NCBI GenBank assembly: GCA_946411635.1
Contig: CAMKES010000016.1
Span: forward strand, 1 to 38,012
Length of the DNA: 38,012 bases
DNA from: an uncultured Clostridia bacterium
Lineage (GTDB): Bacteria; Bacillota; Clostridia; Christensenellales; CAG-138
Direction of reading: 5' to 3'
The notes under the pieces were generated by a model. It saw only the letters and a program-made list of their open reading frames with translations, ran no database searches and was not told where the DNA came from. Below are positions 1 through 7,900 of this stretch, piece after piece. Position numbers and translations under genes: made by a program. Position 1 is the stretch's first letter. The number at the start of each line of letters is the position of its first letter.

Positions 1-131
1 TCCCGGAGGAATCAGGATTCTATCAACCGATTGTAATTGCCAGGAAGTAAAATTCCTGTTTGCCGAATAGATCTTCTATTGTCCACAGTTAGAACGAGCA
101 TCGGATTTTGCCCCACAAAATCCAAGAGACA

Positions 132-163
132 AAACCGGCGTGACCGCAGCGGTCACGCCGGTT
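132..163 (-). terminator. Perfect hairpin, likely terminator of the ABC importer operon
   Basis: A perfect 14-bp stem (132-145 with 150-163) closes a 5-base loop. On the minus strand it is followed by TTTTGTCTCTT, a modest U-tract, and it lies about 90 bases past the stop codon of the binding-protein gene. No T-run follows on the plus strand, so minus is the favoured direction. Confidence 0.5.
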
Positions 164-217
164 TCATATCCTTTTGAGCCGGTGATTGCCGCCTCAAAAC
201 AGCTTCTTTATGGAGTA

Positions 218-240
218 CGCCCCGACGGGCGGCGTTTTTT
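218..240 (+). terminator. Possible plus-strand terminator
   Basis: A short GC stem (218-222 with 227-231, loop CGAC) is followed within three bases by six T residues (235-240). It would end a transcript entering from the left edge. The stem is only 5 bp. Confidence 0.35.
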
Positions 241-251
241 GTTTGCGCGTT

Positions 252-1340
252 TCACGCGGCGGGGGAAAGCGCCTCCCGCTGCGCGCCGATCGAGTTTTTC
301 ACGAGTTCTTCATAGTCCGCGTCGGAAAGCGCGCAGTGATAGAACAGGCGGAAGTATTCTTGAACCTCCGCTTTGAGATCGTAATCCGCGGCGTCCGGAT
401 ACAGCAGCTTTGCCATCCAGAGCATGCCGAGGTACCGCTGCACGGAGGGCGGGAAGCCCATCCAGTTGTACGGACCGAACGGCACCTCGTAATACGTTCC
501 GTTCCGGATCGCCTGAAGCTCGCCCCATACGGGATCGCCGCCGACGGAGGCGTACACGCTGCCCGGCGCGAACAGGATCACGTCGGGATCCCAGAGATAG
601 AGCTGTTCCATGTCGACCTCGTTGCCCGTGCCCTTGCTCGAGGGACTGTCCACGACGGCGAGGTTGTTCGAGAGCAGGTCGATGATCTCCGCGTGGTAGC
701 TGCCCTTTGCGATCACGTTCAGACCGTTTTCGCCGGTGACGTACAAAAGGTTCACCTTCTCGACGGAATCGGCAAGCGCTCCGATCTTCGCGTACGCCGC
801 GCCGCAGTACGCGGCGAGCGCTTCGGCCTCGTCCGGCATGTGCAGCAGCTCGCCGAGCTTCCGGTACGCGTCGCCCATCGTGCCGATCGTCGCCGTGATG
901 TGCACGAACGGAATGCCGGTCTGTTCGGAAAGCGCGTCCAGATCCCCGACGATCGAGCCCTTCGGTTCGCCGACGTCGATCACGACCTCCGCGCCGGAAG
1001 CGAGCAGCGTTTCGAGGTTCAGCTCGCCCTTGCCGCCGTACAGCTGCCCGAGCTCGGGCAGGGCATAGAATTCGGCCGCAAGGTACTTTTCCGCGGTCTT
1101 GTCCCACTTCTGCGCGACGCCGACGAGCTTGTCGGGGCAGAGCGCGAATACGGCGATCTGCGCGAGCGGTCCCGTGACCGCGACCTTCGTGACGTTAACG
1201 GGAAGCTCGACCTCGCGGCCGACGGAGTCCGTAAAGACGAACGTTTCCTTCGCGTCGGGCGCGGGTTCGTCCTTCGCGCCGCAGGCGAGGGCGGAAAGCA
1301 GCAGCAGGAAAGCAAGCAGCAGCGCAATGCGTTTTTTCAT
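252..1340 (-). CDS. Iron-chelate/cobalamin-type ABC substrate-binding lipoprotein
   Basis: A 362-residue extracellular solute-binding protein of the FepB/BtuF (COG0614-like) type that delivers a metal chelate such as a siderophore, haem or corrinoid to the permease. Residues 1-20 form a signal peptide with a lipobox ending at Cys20, so it should be lipid-anchored. The start of the mature part (FVFTDSVGREVELP) and the later GPLAQIAVFAL and GAEVVIDVG stretches are typical of the two-lobed periplasmic-binding fold. The start ATG (1338-1340) overlaps the ATPase stop as ATGA and has AAGGAG about 6 bases upstream. It is the last gene of a permease-ATPase-binding protein operon. The ligand cannot be read from sequence, and no cobalamin riboswitch precedes the operon. 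Confidence 0.88.
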   Translation of the reverse strand: MKKRIALLLAFLLLLSALACGAKDEPAPDAKETFVFTDSVGREVELPVNVTKVAVTGPLAQIAVFALCPDKLVGVAQKWDKTAEKYLAAEFYALPELGQLYGGKGELNLETLLASGAEVVIDVGEPKGSIVGDLDALSEQTGIPFVHITATIGTMGDAYRKLGELLHMPDEAEALAAYCGAAYAKIGALADSVEKVNLLYVTGENGLNVIAKGSYHAEIIDLLSNNLAVVDSPSSKGTGNEVDMEQLYLWDPDVILFAPGSVYASVGGDPVWGELQAIRNGTYYEVPFGPYNWMGFPPSVQRYLGMLWMAKLLYPDAADYDLKAEVQEYFRLFYHCALSDADYEELVKNSIGAQREALSPAA

Positions 1341-2116
1341 TTTGTTTTCTCCTTATCGCAAGGCAGGACGACCCGCCCGTATTCGGTATCGAGCATGTGC
1401 ACGCGCGTTCCGTAGAGCGTTTCGAGAAGCGCTTCGGTCAGCGTTTCGCGCGTCGGACCGAGCGCGGCGACGCGTCCCTCGTGCAGGGCCAGCACGCGGT
1501 CGGCAAAGTCCAGCGCCTGCTGCGGCTCGTGCGTGGAAAGAAGCACGGTATAGCCCTCGCCGGCGAGCGACCGCGCGACGGACAGGACCTTTTGCCGGTT
1601 TCCGACGTCGAGCGAGGCGGTCGGTTCGTCCATCAGAAGGATCTTCGCCTGCTGCGCCAGCGCGCGGGCGACGTAAACGAGCTGCTGCTCGCCGCCGGAC
1701 AGCGTGTCAAACGCGCGCTCGCGCAGGGACAGGATCCCGAGCTTTTCCATCGCGGCTTCCGCAAGCGCCTCTTCGGCCGCGCCCGGCGAGGACAGCGGCG
1801 AGAGCCTGTGCGTCGTGCCCATCAGCACCGTGTCGAAAACCGGGAACGGGAACGCCGCCGGATGCGCCTGCGGGATGTACGCGATGCGCCGCGCCGTTTC
1901 GCGCGCAGAAAGCGTCCTTGCGTCCGTGCCGTCGAGTTCGATCGCGCCCGTACAGCGCTTCTGCTCGCCGAGAATGCAGCGGAACAGCGTGGTCTTGCCG
2001 ACGCCGTTCGGCCCGAGGATCGCCAGAAGCTCGCCCGCGTCCGCGGTAAACGTGATCCGGTCGAGCACCGGCGTTTTTCGATAAGCAAAGGAAAGATCGC
2101 GAACGGAAAGGATCAT
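1337..2116 (-). CDS. Metal-chelate ABC transporter ATP-binding protein (FecE/BtuD type)
   Basis: A 259-residue cytoplasmic ABC ATPase that powers the neighbouring importer. Visible motifs in order: Walker A GPNGVGKT at 35-42, Q-loop Gln83, signature LSGGEQQ at 139-145, Walker B ILLMDEP at 159-165 and switch His196. Length and spacing match FecE/BtuD/FhuC. The reading frame stays open far upstream, but the family start MILSVRDLSFAYR at 2116 fixes the N-terminus. It overlaps the permease stop by four bases (ATGA) and the binding-protein start in the same way, so the three products are probably translationally coupled. Confidence 0.93.
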   Translation of the reverse strand: MILSVRDLSFAYRKTPVLDRITFTADAGELLAILGPNGVGKTTLFRCILGEQKRCTGAIELDGTDARTLSARETARRIAYIPQAHPAAFPFPVFDTVLMGTTHRLSPLSSPGAAEEALAEAAMEKLGILSLRERAFDTLSGGEQQLVYVARALAQQAKILLMDEPTASLDVGNRQKVLSVARSLAGEGYTVLLSTHEPQQALDFADRVLALHEGRVAALGPTRETLTEALLETLYGTRVHMLDTEYGRVVLPCDKEKTK

Positions 2117-3162
2117 TGCGTTTTCTCCTTTCGCAGCAGAAGCCAGATGAAGAACGGCGCGCCGACGACGGCGGTCAATATCCCGATCGGGATTTCGGTC
2201 GCGAGCAGGTTTCTCGAAACGTCGTCGACGACGAGCAGGAACGCCGCGCCGACGAGCATCGAGCAGGGCAGAAGCCCGCGCTGATCGCTTCCGATCAGCT
2301 TGCGCGAAAGGTGCGGGATCACGAGCCCCACCCAGCCGATCGTGCCGGACACCGCGATCGACGCCGCGGTGACGAGCGTTGCGCAGAGGATCAGAACGGT
2401 GCGAAGCGCGCCGACGTTCACGCCGAGCGCGCGCGCCTCGCTGTCGCCGAGGGACAGCACGTTCAGCCGCCAGCGGAGCAGAAGCAGCGGCACAAGCCCG
2501 ATCGCCATCGGAATCGCCGCAACCGGGACGGTCGAACGCTGCGTGCCGGACAGCGAGCCCATCAGCCAGTAGGTGATCGCGGGAAGCTGGTTCGACGGAT
2601 CCGCGACGAGCTTCAGATACGACGTGCCCGCCGAAAACAGCGAGCCGATCATAATGCCCGCAAGGATCAGACTCACCGTGCTCTGTCCCGGCGCGCGCCG
2701 CGCGATCAGAAACACCAGCGCGACGGTGAGAAGCGCGCCGACAAACGCAAAGACCGTGATGAGCGCGGAGGAAAGCCCGAACAGGATCGCAAGCGCCGCG
2801 CCGAACGCCGCGCCGCCGGACGCGCCGAGAATGTCCGGCGACGCCATCGGGTTTTTGAAGACGCCCTGGAACGTCGCGCCCGCCGCCGAAAGCGAACAGC
2901 CGACCATGCACGCGACGAGCACGCGCGGCAGACGCATGTTCACGACCGCCGCTTCCGCCTTCGCGGTCCAGCTCACGGCCATCGGCCATACGGAATCGAG
3001 CCCGACGCCACGCCAGAACCGGTAAAACAGGATCCGCGCGACGTCGAAGACCGACACGCCGTAGCGCCCGAGCGTCAGCGAAACGAGAAACAGCGCAAGA
3101 AGCACGCCGGCGCTGATAAGAAGCACCGCCGTTTTCCGCCCGTTCCGTTTCCGTGCCGCCAT
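2113..3162 (-). CDS. FecCD-family ABC permease
   Basis: A 349-residue polytopic membrane protein of the FecCD/BtuC family, forming the channel of the metal-chelate importer. After a basic N-terminus there are about ten hydrophobic segments. Family stretches include MRLPRVLVACMVG, LAGAT-like (LSAAGATFQGVFKNPMASPD), GTIGWVGLVIPHLSR and the C-terminal EIPIGILTAVVGAPFFIWLL. This is the first gene of the operon: the ATG at 3160-3162 is preceded by GGAGG about 5 bases away, and a promoter lies at 3191-3219. Its stop overlaps the ATPase start. Confidence 0.92.
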   Translation of the reverse strand: MAARKRNGRKTAVLLISAGVLLALFLVSLTLGRYGVSVFDVARILFYRFWRGVGLDSVWPMAVSWTAKAEAAVVNMRLPRVLVACMVGCSLSAAGATFQGVFKNPMASPDILGASGGAAFGAALAILFGLSSALITVFAFVGALLTVALVFLIARRAPGQSTVSLILAGIMIGSLFSAGTSYLKLVADPSNQLPAITYWLMGSLSGTQRSTVPVAAIPMAIGLVPLLLLRWRLNVLSLGDSEARALGVNVGALRTVLILCATLVTAASIAVSGTIGWVGLVIPHLSRKLIGSDQRGLLPCSMLVGAAFLLVVDDVSRNLLATEIPIGILTAVVGAPFFIWLLLRKEKTQ

Positions 3163-3190
3163 CGGTTCCCTCCGTCGTTATTCTCCGGAC

Positions 3191-3219
3191 AGTATAACAC
3201 TCGGACGGCTTTGCTGCAA
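3191..3219 (-). promoter_or_regulatory. Promoter of the metal-chelate importer operon
   Basis: On the minus strand TTGCAG (3214-3219), 17 bases, TATACT (3191-3196), with a TG one base before the -10 (extended -10). Start would fall near 3184, giving a leader of about 22 bases carrying the GGAGG site. No operator such as a Fur box was recognised. Confidence 0.7.
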
Positions 3220-3278
3220 GGAAAACGGCATATTTTCGGCAATGCCGAACGGCGTGCCGCGTTTGCGCAAGAGAGCGC

Positions 3279-3306
3279 TTGACAAATCCGGGATCCGTGG
3301 TACTGT
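3279..3306 (+). promoter_or_regulatory. Promoter of the methionine-sulfoxide reductase gene
   Basis: TTGACA at 3279-3284, 16 bases, TACTGT at 3301-3306; the ribosome binding site follows at 3321. The -35 is perfect and the -10 keeps T1, A2 and T6. Confidence 0.65.
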
Positions 3307-3334
3307 AAAGGAAAGACGCAAGGAGGACGGAAAC

Positions 3335-3781
3335 GTGACCGATTACGAATCGCTGATCGCGCAGGCGGAGGGACTGACCGCCGGCGTGCCGCATCCGATC
3401 GCGAACATGGCGAACGTGTCCGCGCTGATCTATGAAAGCGCGGAGGATCTGAACTGGGCGGGATTCTATCTGCTGGAGGGCGATACGCTCGTGCTCGGAC
3501 CGTTTCAGGGCAGGCCCGCGTGCATCGAGATCCCGGTTTCGAAGGGCGTGTGCGGAGCGGCGGTGCGGGAAAACCGCTCGCAGCTCGTTCCGGACGTGCA
3601 CGCGTTCCCCGGACACATCGCGTGCGACTGCGCGTCGCGCTCCGAGCTCGTCGTGCCGCTTCGCAGAAACGGCGCGGTGTTCGGCGTGCTGGATCTCGAC
3701 AGCCCCACGGAGGGACGCTTCACCGAAGCCGACCGGGCGGGCATGGAACGCCTCTGCGCCGCGATCGAATCGTCGCTCTGA
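3335..3781 (+). CDS. msrC: Free methionine-(R)-sulfoxide reductase, GAF fold
   Basis: A 148-residue cytoplasmic GAF-domain enzyme that reduces free methionine-R-sulfoxide, with thioredoxin as the usual reductant. The three family cysteines are all present as Cys63, Cys73 and Cys97 with spacings 10 and 24, the same spacing as Cys84/94/118 of the E. coli enzyme; they lie in the stretches RPACIEIP, KGVCGAA and GHIACDC. I chose the GTG at 3335: AGGAGG (3321-3326) sits 8 bases upstream, and the promoter at 3279-3306 lies inside the longer open frame, which rules out the earlier ATG at 3242. It is a single-gene unit ended by the terminator at 3792. Confidence 0.93.
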   Translation: MTDYESLIAQAEGLTAGVPHPIANMANVSALIYESAEDLNWAGFYLLEGDTLVLGPFQGRPACIEIPVSKGVCGAAVRENRSQLVPDVHAFPGHIACDCASRSELVVPLRRNGAVFGVLDLDSPTEGRFTEADRAGMERLCAAIESSL

Positions 3782-3791
3782 ACCGAACGAA

Positions 3792-3821
3792 AAAAACGCT
3801 TCCCGACGGGGAAGCGTTTTT
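3792..3821. terminator. Bidirectional terminator between msrC and the amidase gene
   Basis: A 13-bp perfect stem (3792-3804 with 3809-3821, loop GACG) is flanked by A-run and T-run, so it can end the convergent transcripts of msrC (plus) and the amidase (minus). Confidence 0.9.
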
Positions 3822-3835
3822 CTTTTTCTTTCTTA

Positions 3836-4780
3836 TCAGTCGGGCCTGCCGTTTTCCGCGAAGAACTGCACGATGCCGTTGCAGAGCCCCTGCGCCATCG
3901 TTTTCTGGAAATCGTCCTTCGACAGCAGCGCGTCGTCGTCCGGATTGCTGAGGTGTCCCATTTCGATGTTGATGATCGGGCGCTCGCACCAGTTGAAGCC
4001 GGTCTGATCGCCGCGGTACGTCATGCCGTCTTTGTAGTGCATCGGGATGCCGGTCTCGGCAAGGTATGCGGCGAGGACGGTCTGCGCCGCTTTGACGTTG
4101 TAGTCGAAGTACTTCGTGCGCCCCTCGGACGGGACCAGCATGAACGCGCCGCGCGTTTTTTTATTGTCGGACTTGTTGCAGTGCAGACGGATGCCGAGAT
4201 CGACCTTCGCGTCGTTGAACATCTGCGCGCGCTCGATGTTGGAGATGTTCACGTCGAGCGTATCGTGCGTGATCACCACCGTCGCGCCCTGCTCCTCAAG
4301 CAGCTCCTTGAGGTACAGGCCGACGTTCAGCGTGACCTCGTATTCATAGACGCGGCTTTTGACGCCGCGGCAGCCGCCGGAAACGCGGTTCTTCGTCTGC
4401 TTCGAGCCCGGCGCGACCGGTTCCTGCTTCGGATCGTACACGCGCTGATGCCCCGGATCGACGCCGATCATGATCCCCTCGAGCGGCTTCGGCTCCGAAG
4501 AGGGCTCCGGCGTCGGCGTGGGGTCGGGCGGCGGCGGGGAAAACTCGGGCGTCGGCTCCGGCGTCGGGGTCGGCGTCGGAACGGGCGGCAGCGTCGCTTC
4601 CGGCGTGGCGGCGGACACGGGAACGAATTCGTCCTCTTCGATCGGCGCCGCCGTCGCCTCGGACACGGGTTCGACCGGCTCGGGCGTCGGTTCGGCGTCG
4701 CGCGCGGACGAGCCGCATGCGAGCATGCACAGGATGAGAAGGAGCGCAAGGATGCGTCCCGGAACAGCGAGCTTTTTCAT
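3836..4780 (-). CDS. Lipoprotein N-acetylmuramoyl-L-alanine amidase (Amidase_3)
   Basis: A 314-residue peptidoglycan hydrolase that cuts the amide bond between N-acetylmuramic acid and the stem peptide. It has a signal peptide with lipobox MLAC (Cys22), then a low-complexity Pro/Thr/Glu linker (about 25-100) and a C-terminal zinc amidase domain. Zinc and catalytic candidates: His of VDPGH, Glu of YEYEVTLN, His of IRLHCN and Glu of NIEMGHLSNPDDD. An insertion (PVAPGSKQTKNRVSGG) follows the first motif. The start is set by the lipoprotein signal; there is no Shine-Dalgarno sequence, and a TATAAT box lies only 6 bases upstream, suggesting a leaderless mRNA. The longer open frame to 4936 runs through that promoter and is unlikely. 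Confidence 0.92.
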   Translation of the reverse strand: MKKLAVPGRILALLLILCMLACGSSARDAEPTPEPVEPVSEATAAPIEEDEFVPVSAATPEATLPPVPTPTPTPEPTPEFSPPPPDPTPTPEPSSEPKPLEGIMIGVDPGHQRVYDPKQEPVAPGSKQTKNRVSGGCRGVKSRVYEYEVTLNVGLYLKELLEEQGATVVITHDTLDVNISNIERAQMFNDAKVDLGIRLHCNKSDNKKTRGAFMLVPSEGRTKYFDYNVKAAQTVLAAYLAETGIPMHYKDGMTYRGDQTGFNWCERPIINIEMGHLSNPDDDALLSKDDFQKTMAQGLCNGIVQFFAENGRPD

Positions 4781-4786
4781 ACGCCG

Positions 4787-4815
4787 ATTATACCACGCGC
4801 CGCGCCGCTCCGCAA
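4787..4815 (-). promoter_or_regulatory. Promoter of the amidase gene, predicted leaderless
   Basis: On the minus strand TTGCGG (4810-4815), 17 bases, TATAAT (4787-4792), then CGGCGT and the ATG. Transcription would start at or next to the A of the start codon. Confidence 0.72.
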
Positions 4816-4863
4816 GTCCGCGAAAAAACCGGCGGGAAACCGGAGAAATCGCGCGTTCCGCGA

Positions 4864-4892
4864 TTGACAGACCGCGGCACGAAAAGTATAAT
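4864..4892 (+). promoter_or_regulatory. Perfect-consensus promoter of the giant surface protein gene
   Basis: TTGACA (4864-4869), exactly 17 bases, TATAAT (4887-4892). Start near 4899 gives a 70-base leader ending in AGGAGGG (4957-4963). This is the best match to the vegetative consensus in the window. It lies back to back with the amidase promoter, whose -35 is about 50 bases away. Confidence 0.9.
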
Positions 4893-4968
4893 ATATATGA
4901 TATGATCGCTGATCTGTGTGGCGGGGGACGCCGCACACGAACAAATTGCGAACAACAGGAGGGACTTC

Positions 4969-7900
4969 ATGAAACGCACGAAAAAACCGGTATCCGTTGT
5001 TTTGGCGCTTCTTCTGATGCTCTGTCTGCTTCCGGCGAGGATCGCCGCGGCGGACGGTAACGGGACCGAAGCGAATCCGTACCTCTTTACGGGAGAGACG
5101 ACGGAGCTCGTCGACGGCGGGTATTACCTCGTCAACAGCGACGTGACGGTCAGCACCCGCATCGAGGTCAGCGGCACGGCGGTGCTGATCCTCGGCGAAG
5201 GCGCGACGCTGACGGCAAGCAAGGGCGTTCGCGTCGGAAGCGACAAAACGCTGACCATCCGCGGCACGGGCACGCTGATCGCAAGGGCTGACAGCAGTCA
5301 GGCGGCGATCGGCGGCAACAGCGTCGAATGGAGCGGCAAGATCGTGATCGAAGGCGGCACGATCCAGGCGACCGGCGGCTCAGGTGCGGCGGGCATCGGC
5401 GGCGGAACGTACGCCGGCGGAAACGAGATCGTCATCACCGGCGGCAACGTGACCGCGACCGGCGGCTTGAATTCGGCGGGCATCGGCGGCGGCGCGAACA
5501 ATAACTGGGCGGGCCGCTACGGAAATACCGGAACGATCACGATCACCGGCGGCACGGTCAACGCGAGCGGCAACGGTCCCGCGGCGGGCATCGGCGGCGG
5601 CGGTACGACGAGTTCCGTCAGTACCGTCTATGCCGGCAACGCAGAAGCGATCGTCATTACCGGCGGCAACGTAACGGCGACGAGTGGTACGGGTTACGGC
5701 ATCGGCGGCGGAAAGAATACGGGCGTATCGTCAAACAGCGGAACGGCGAATTCGATCACGCTGGGCTGGACGAACCCCGCCGACAGCATCACGGCATCGG
5801 GCTACAACGGCACCGCGGTCATCGTCGTCGAAGGCCAGAGCCTCTCCGACGGCACGAACACCTACGAAGGTCAGCTGACCGAAGAGCAGATCGAAGCGGC
5901 GGCGGGCAAGACGCTGGTTCCGGGCACGCTCGGGGACGGGTTCTATCTGATCGGACCGGACTGGTCCGTCGGCGCGATCAGAGCCACGAACAAGTTTACG
6001 CAGAACCCCGCGAACACGAGCGAATACATGCTGGAGACGACGCTCGCGGAGGGCAGTCAGATCAAGGTCGTGAAGATCGCTTCCGGCGCGATCGCAGCGT
6101 GGTATCCGGACGGGCTCAACAACGAGTATACGGTGGACGCCGCGCATGCGGGAACCAAAACGATCTATTTCCGCGAGACCTACAACAACGACTGGTCGGC
6201 GTTCGGCGGCCATATCTATATCAATGCGAGCCAAAGCCATTCGATCACCGTTGCGGACGGAATCGACTACGGCTCGGTCGTTTCGGATAAGACGACGGCG
6301 TATTCGGGCGAGACCGTTACGCTGACCGTCACACCGAAGAAAGGTTACGCACTGCAGACGCTGACGGTCCTCTCCGGAGAGAACGCGATCGGAGCGACGG
6401 GGAGCGGGAATCATACCTATACGTTCACCATGCCGGACGGCGACGTCACCGTCTCCGCCGTTTTCGCCTGGAGCACGGCGTCCTCGGATCATACGATCTT
6501 TACGGAATACGTCTTTGAAGCCGGTTCTGCCGGCTACAACAACGAAGGACCGGAGAACCTGATCGACGGCAATACGGGAACCAAGTGGTGCGCGACCCTC
6601 GGCAGCGGCCTGACCATCACGTTCCACGTCGACGTTCCCATTCTGCCCGTCGGCTACATCCTGACCACGGCAAATGACACGGCGGACAACGACGGGGCAA
6701 GAAACCCCACGGCATGGACCATCGAAGGAAGACTGACCGAAGATGACGAGTGGACGACGCTCGCGGCGAAGACGGACAACAACTCGCTGCCTGCCGCCAA
6801 CTTCACCGACACGGAATTCGTCGTGGACACCTCGAAGACGTGCAAGTATTTCCGGGTCACGTTCAGCTCGCTCAAGAACGGGACGACCTTCCAGCTTTCC
6901 GAGTTCCGGTTCTTCGGCGAGCTGGACGCGGTCGTACGGATCAGAGCGTGCGCGCCGACCTGCGTTTCCATGGGCTATGCGCGGGATTGCTGGTACAGCT
7001 ACGGGGAAGACGCGTACTATGAAGACGAAGCGTGCACGCGGCCGCTGAACCGCGAAGACGTGGAGATCCCGGCGACCGGCATCCATACGCTTGAAGATCA
7101 TCCCGCGGTCGAGCCCGTCGGCAATACGCCGGGCAACATCCACTACTGGTTCTGCACCGTCTGCCACAAGTACTTCGACGACGGCAACGCGGAACACGAG
7201 ATCACCGAAGAGGATACGATCGTCTACGGTCCCATCGACTATCTGGACGAGAACGGGAATCTGACGCATACCACCGGCGCGTTCTCCGTCGTCGCCTCCG
7301 ACGTCATGGAGTGGACGGCGGGCTGGTGGATCGTTCCCGGAGACGTGACCGTTAACGGCCGTATCAACGTAAACGGCGAAGTGCATCTGATCCTGCTTGA
7401 CGGCGCGACCCTGACCGTGACCGACGGCATCGGGGTCAACACGAGCGCCAACAGCCTCACCATCTATTCCCAGTCGCTCGGCGAGCACATGGGCGCGCTG
7501 ACCGCAGGCCCTGTACAGAACTATCATGCGGGCATCGGCGGCACGAAGGACGGCATCAGCAGCTACAACGCGGGCAACGGCCCCATCACCATCAACGGCG
7601 GCAAGATCTATGCAAAGGGCGGCTGGGGCGCAGCCGGCATCGGCGGCGGCCACAACGGAGCCGGATTCGGTCTTGTCACCGTCAATAACGGCGACATCGA
7701 CGCATGGGGCGGCGACGTCGGTCCGGGCATCGGCATCGGGTACGGACCTTCCTGGTATCTGGAACGCGCCAAAGTCGTGATCAACGGCGGCACCGTCGTT
7801 GCGCACGCCGGCAGCCACAGCGCCGCGATCGGCGGCGGCGAGGACGCCAACGCCGAATACATCACCATCAACGGCGGCAATATCACCGCGTACGGCGGCG

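Larger units (their letters stand above)
1..251. other. Left-edge intergenic stretch
   Basis: No supported complete gene. One frame on the plus strand (3-50) reads as a plausible 15-residue C-terminal tail ending in TAA at 48-50, but it is too short to identify. The stretch is AT-richer than what follows and holds several small inverted repeats: 41-46/53-58, 103-110/116-123 and 172-178/193-199, besides the two terminator-like hairpins listed separately. Confidence 0.4.

Noticed and set aside
3-50. C-terminal tail of a gene entering from the left edge
   Set aside because: Only 15 codons are visible, which is not enough to support a coding call.
3163-3240. Cobalamin riboswitch or Fur box before the metal-chelate importer
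   Set aside because: The predicted leader is only about 22 bases and no B12-box or clear Fur palindrome is visible.
2117-3616. N-terminal extension of the ABC ATPase frame to 3616
   Set aside because: It overlaps the permease in another frame and is composed of low-complexity Arg/Ala sequence. The family start at 2116 is clear.
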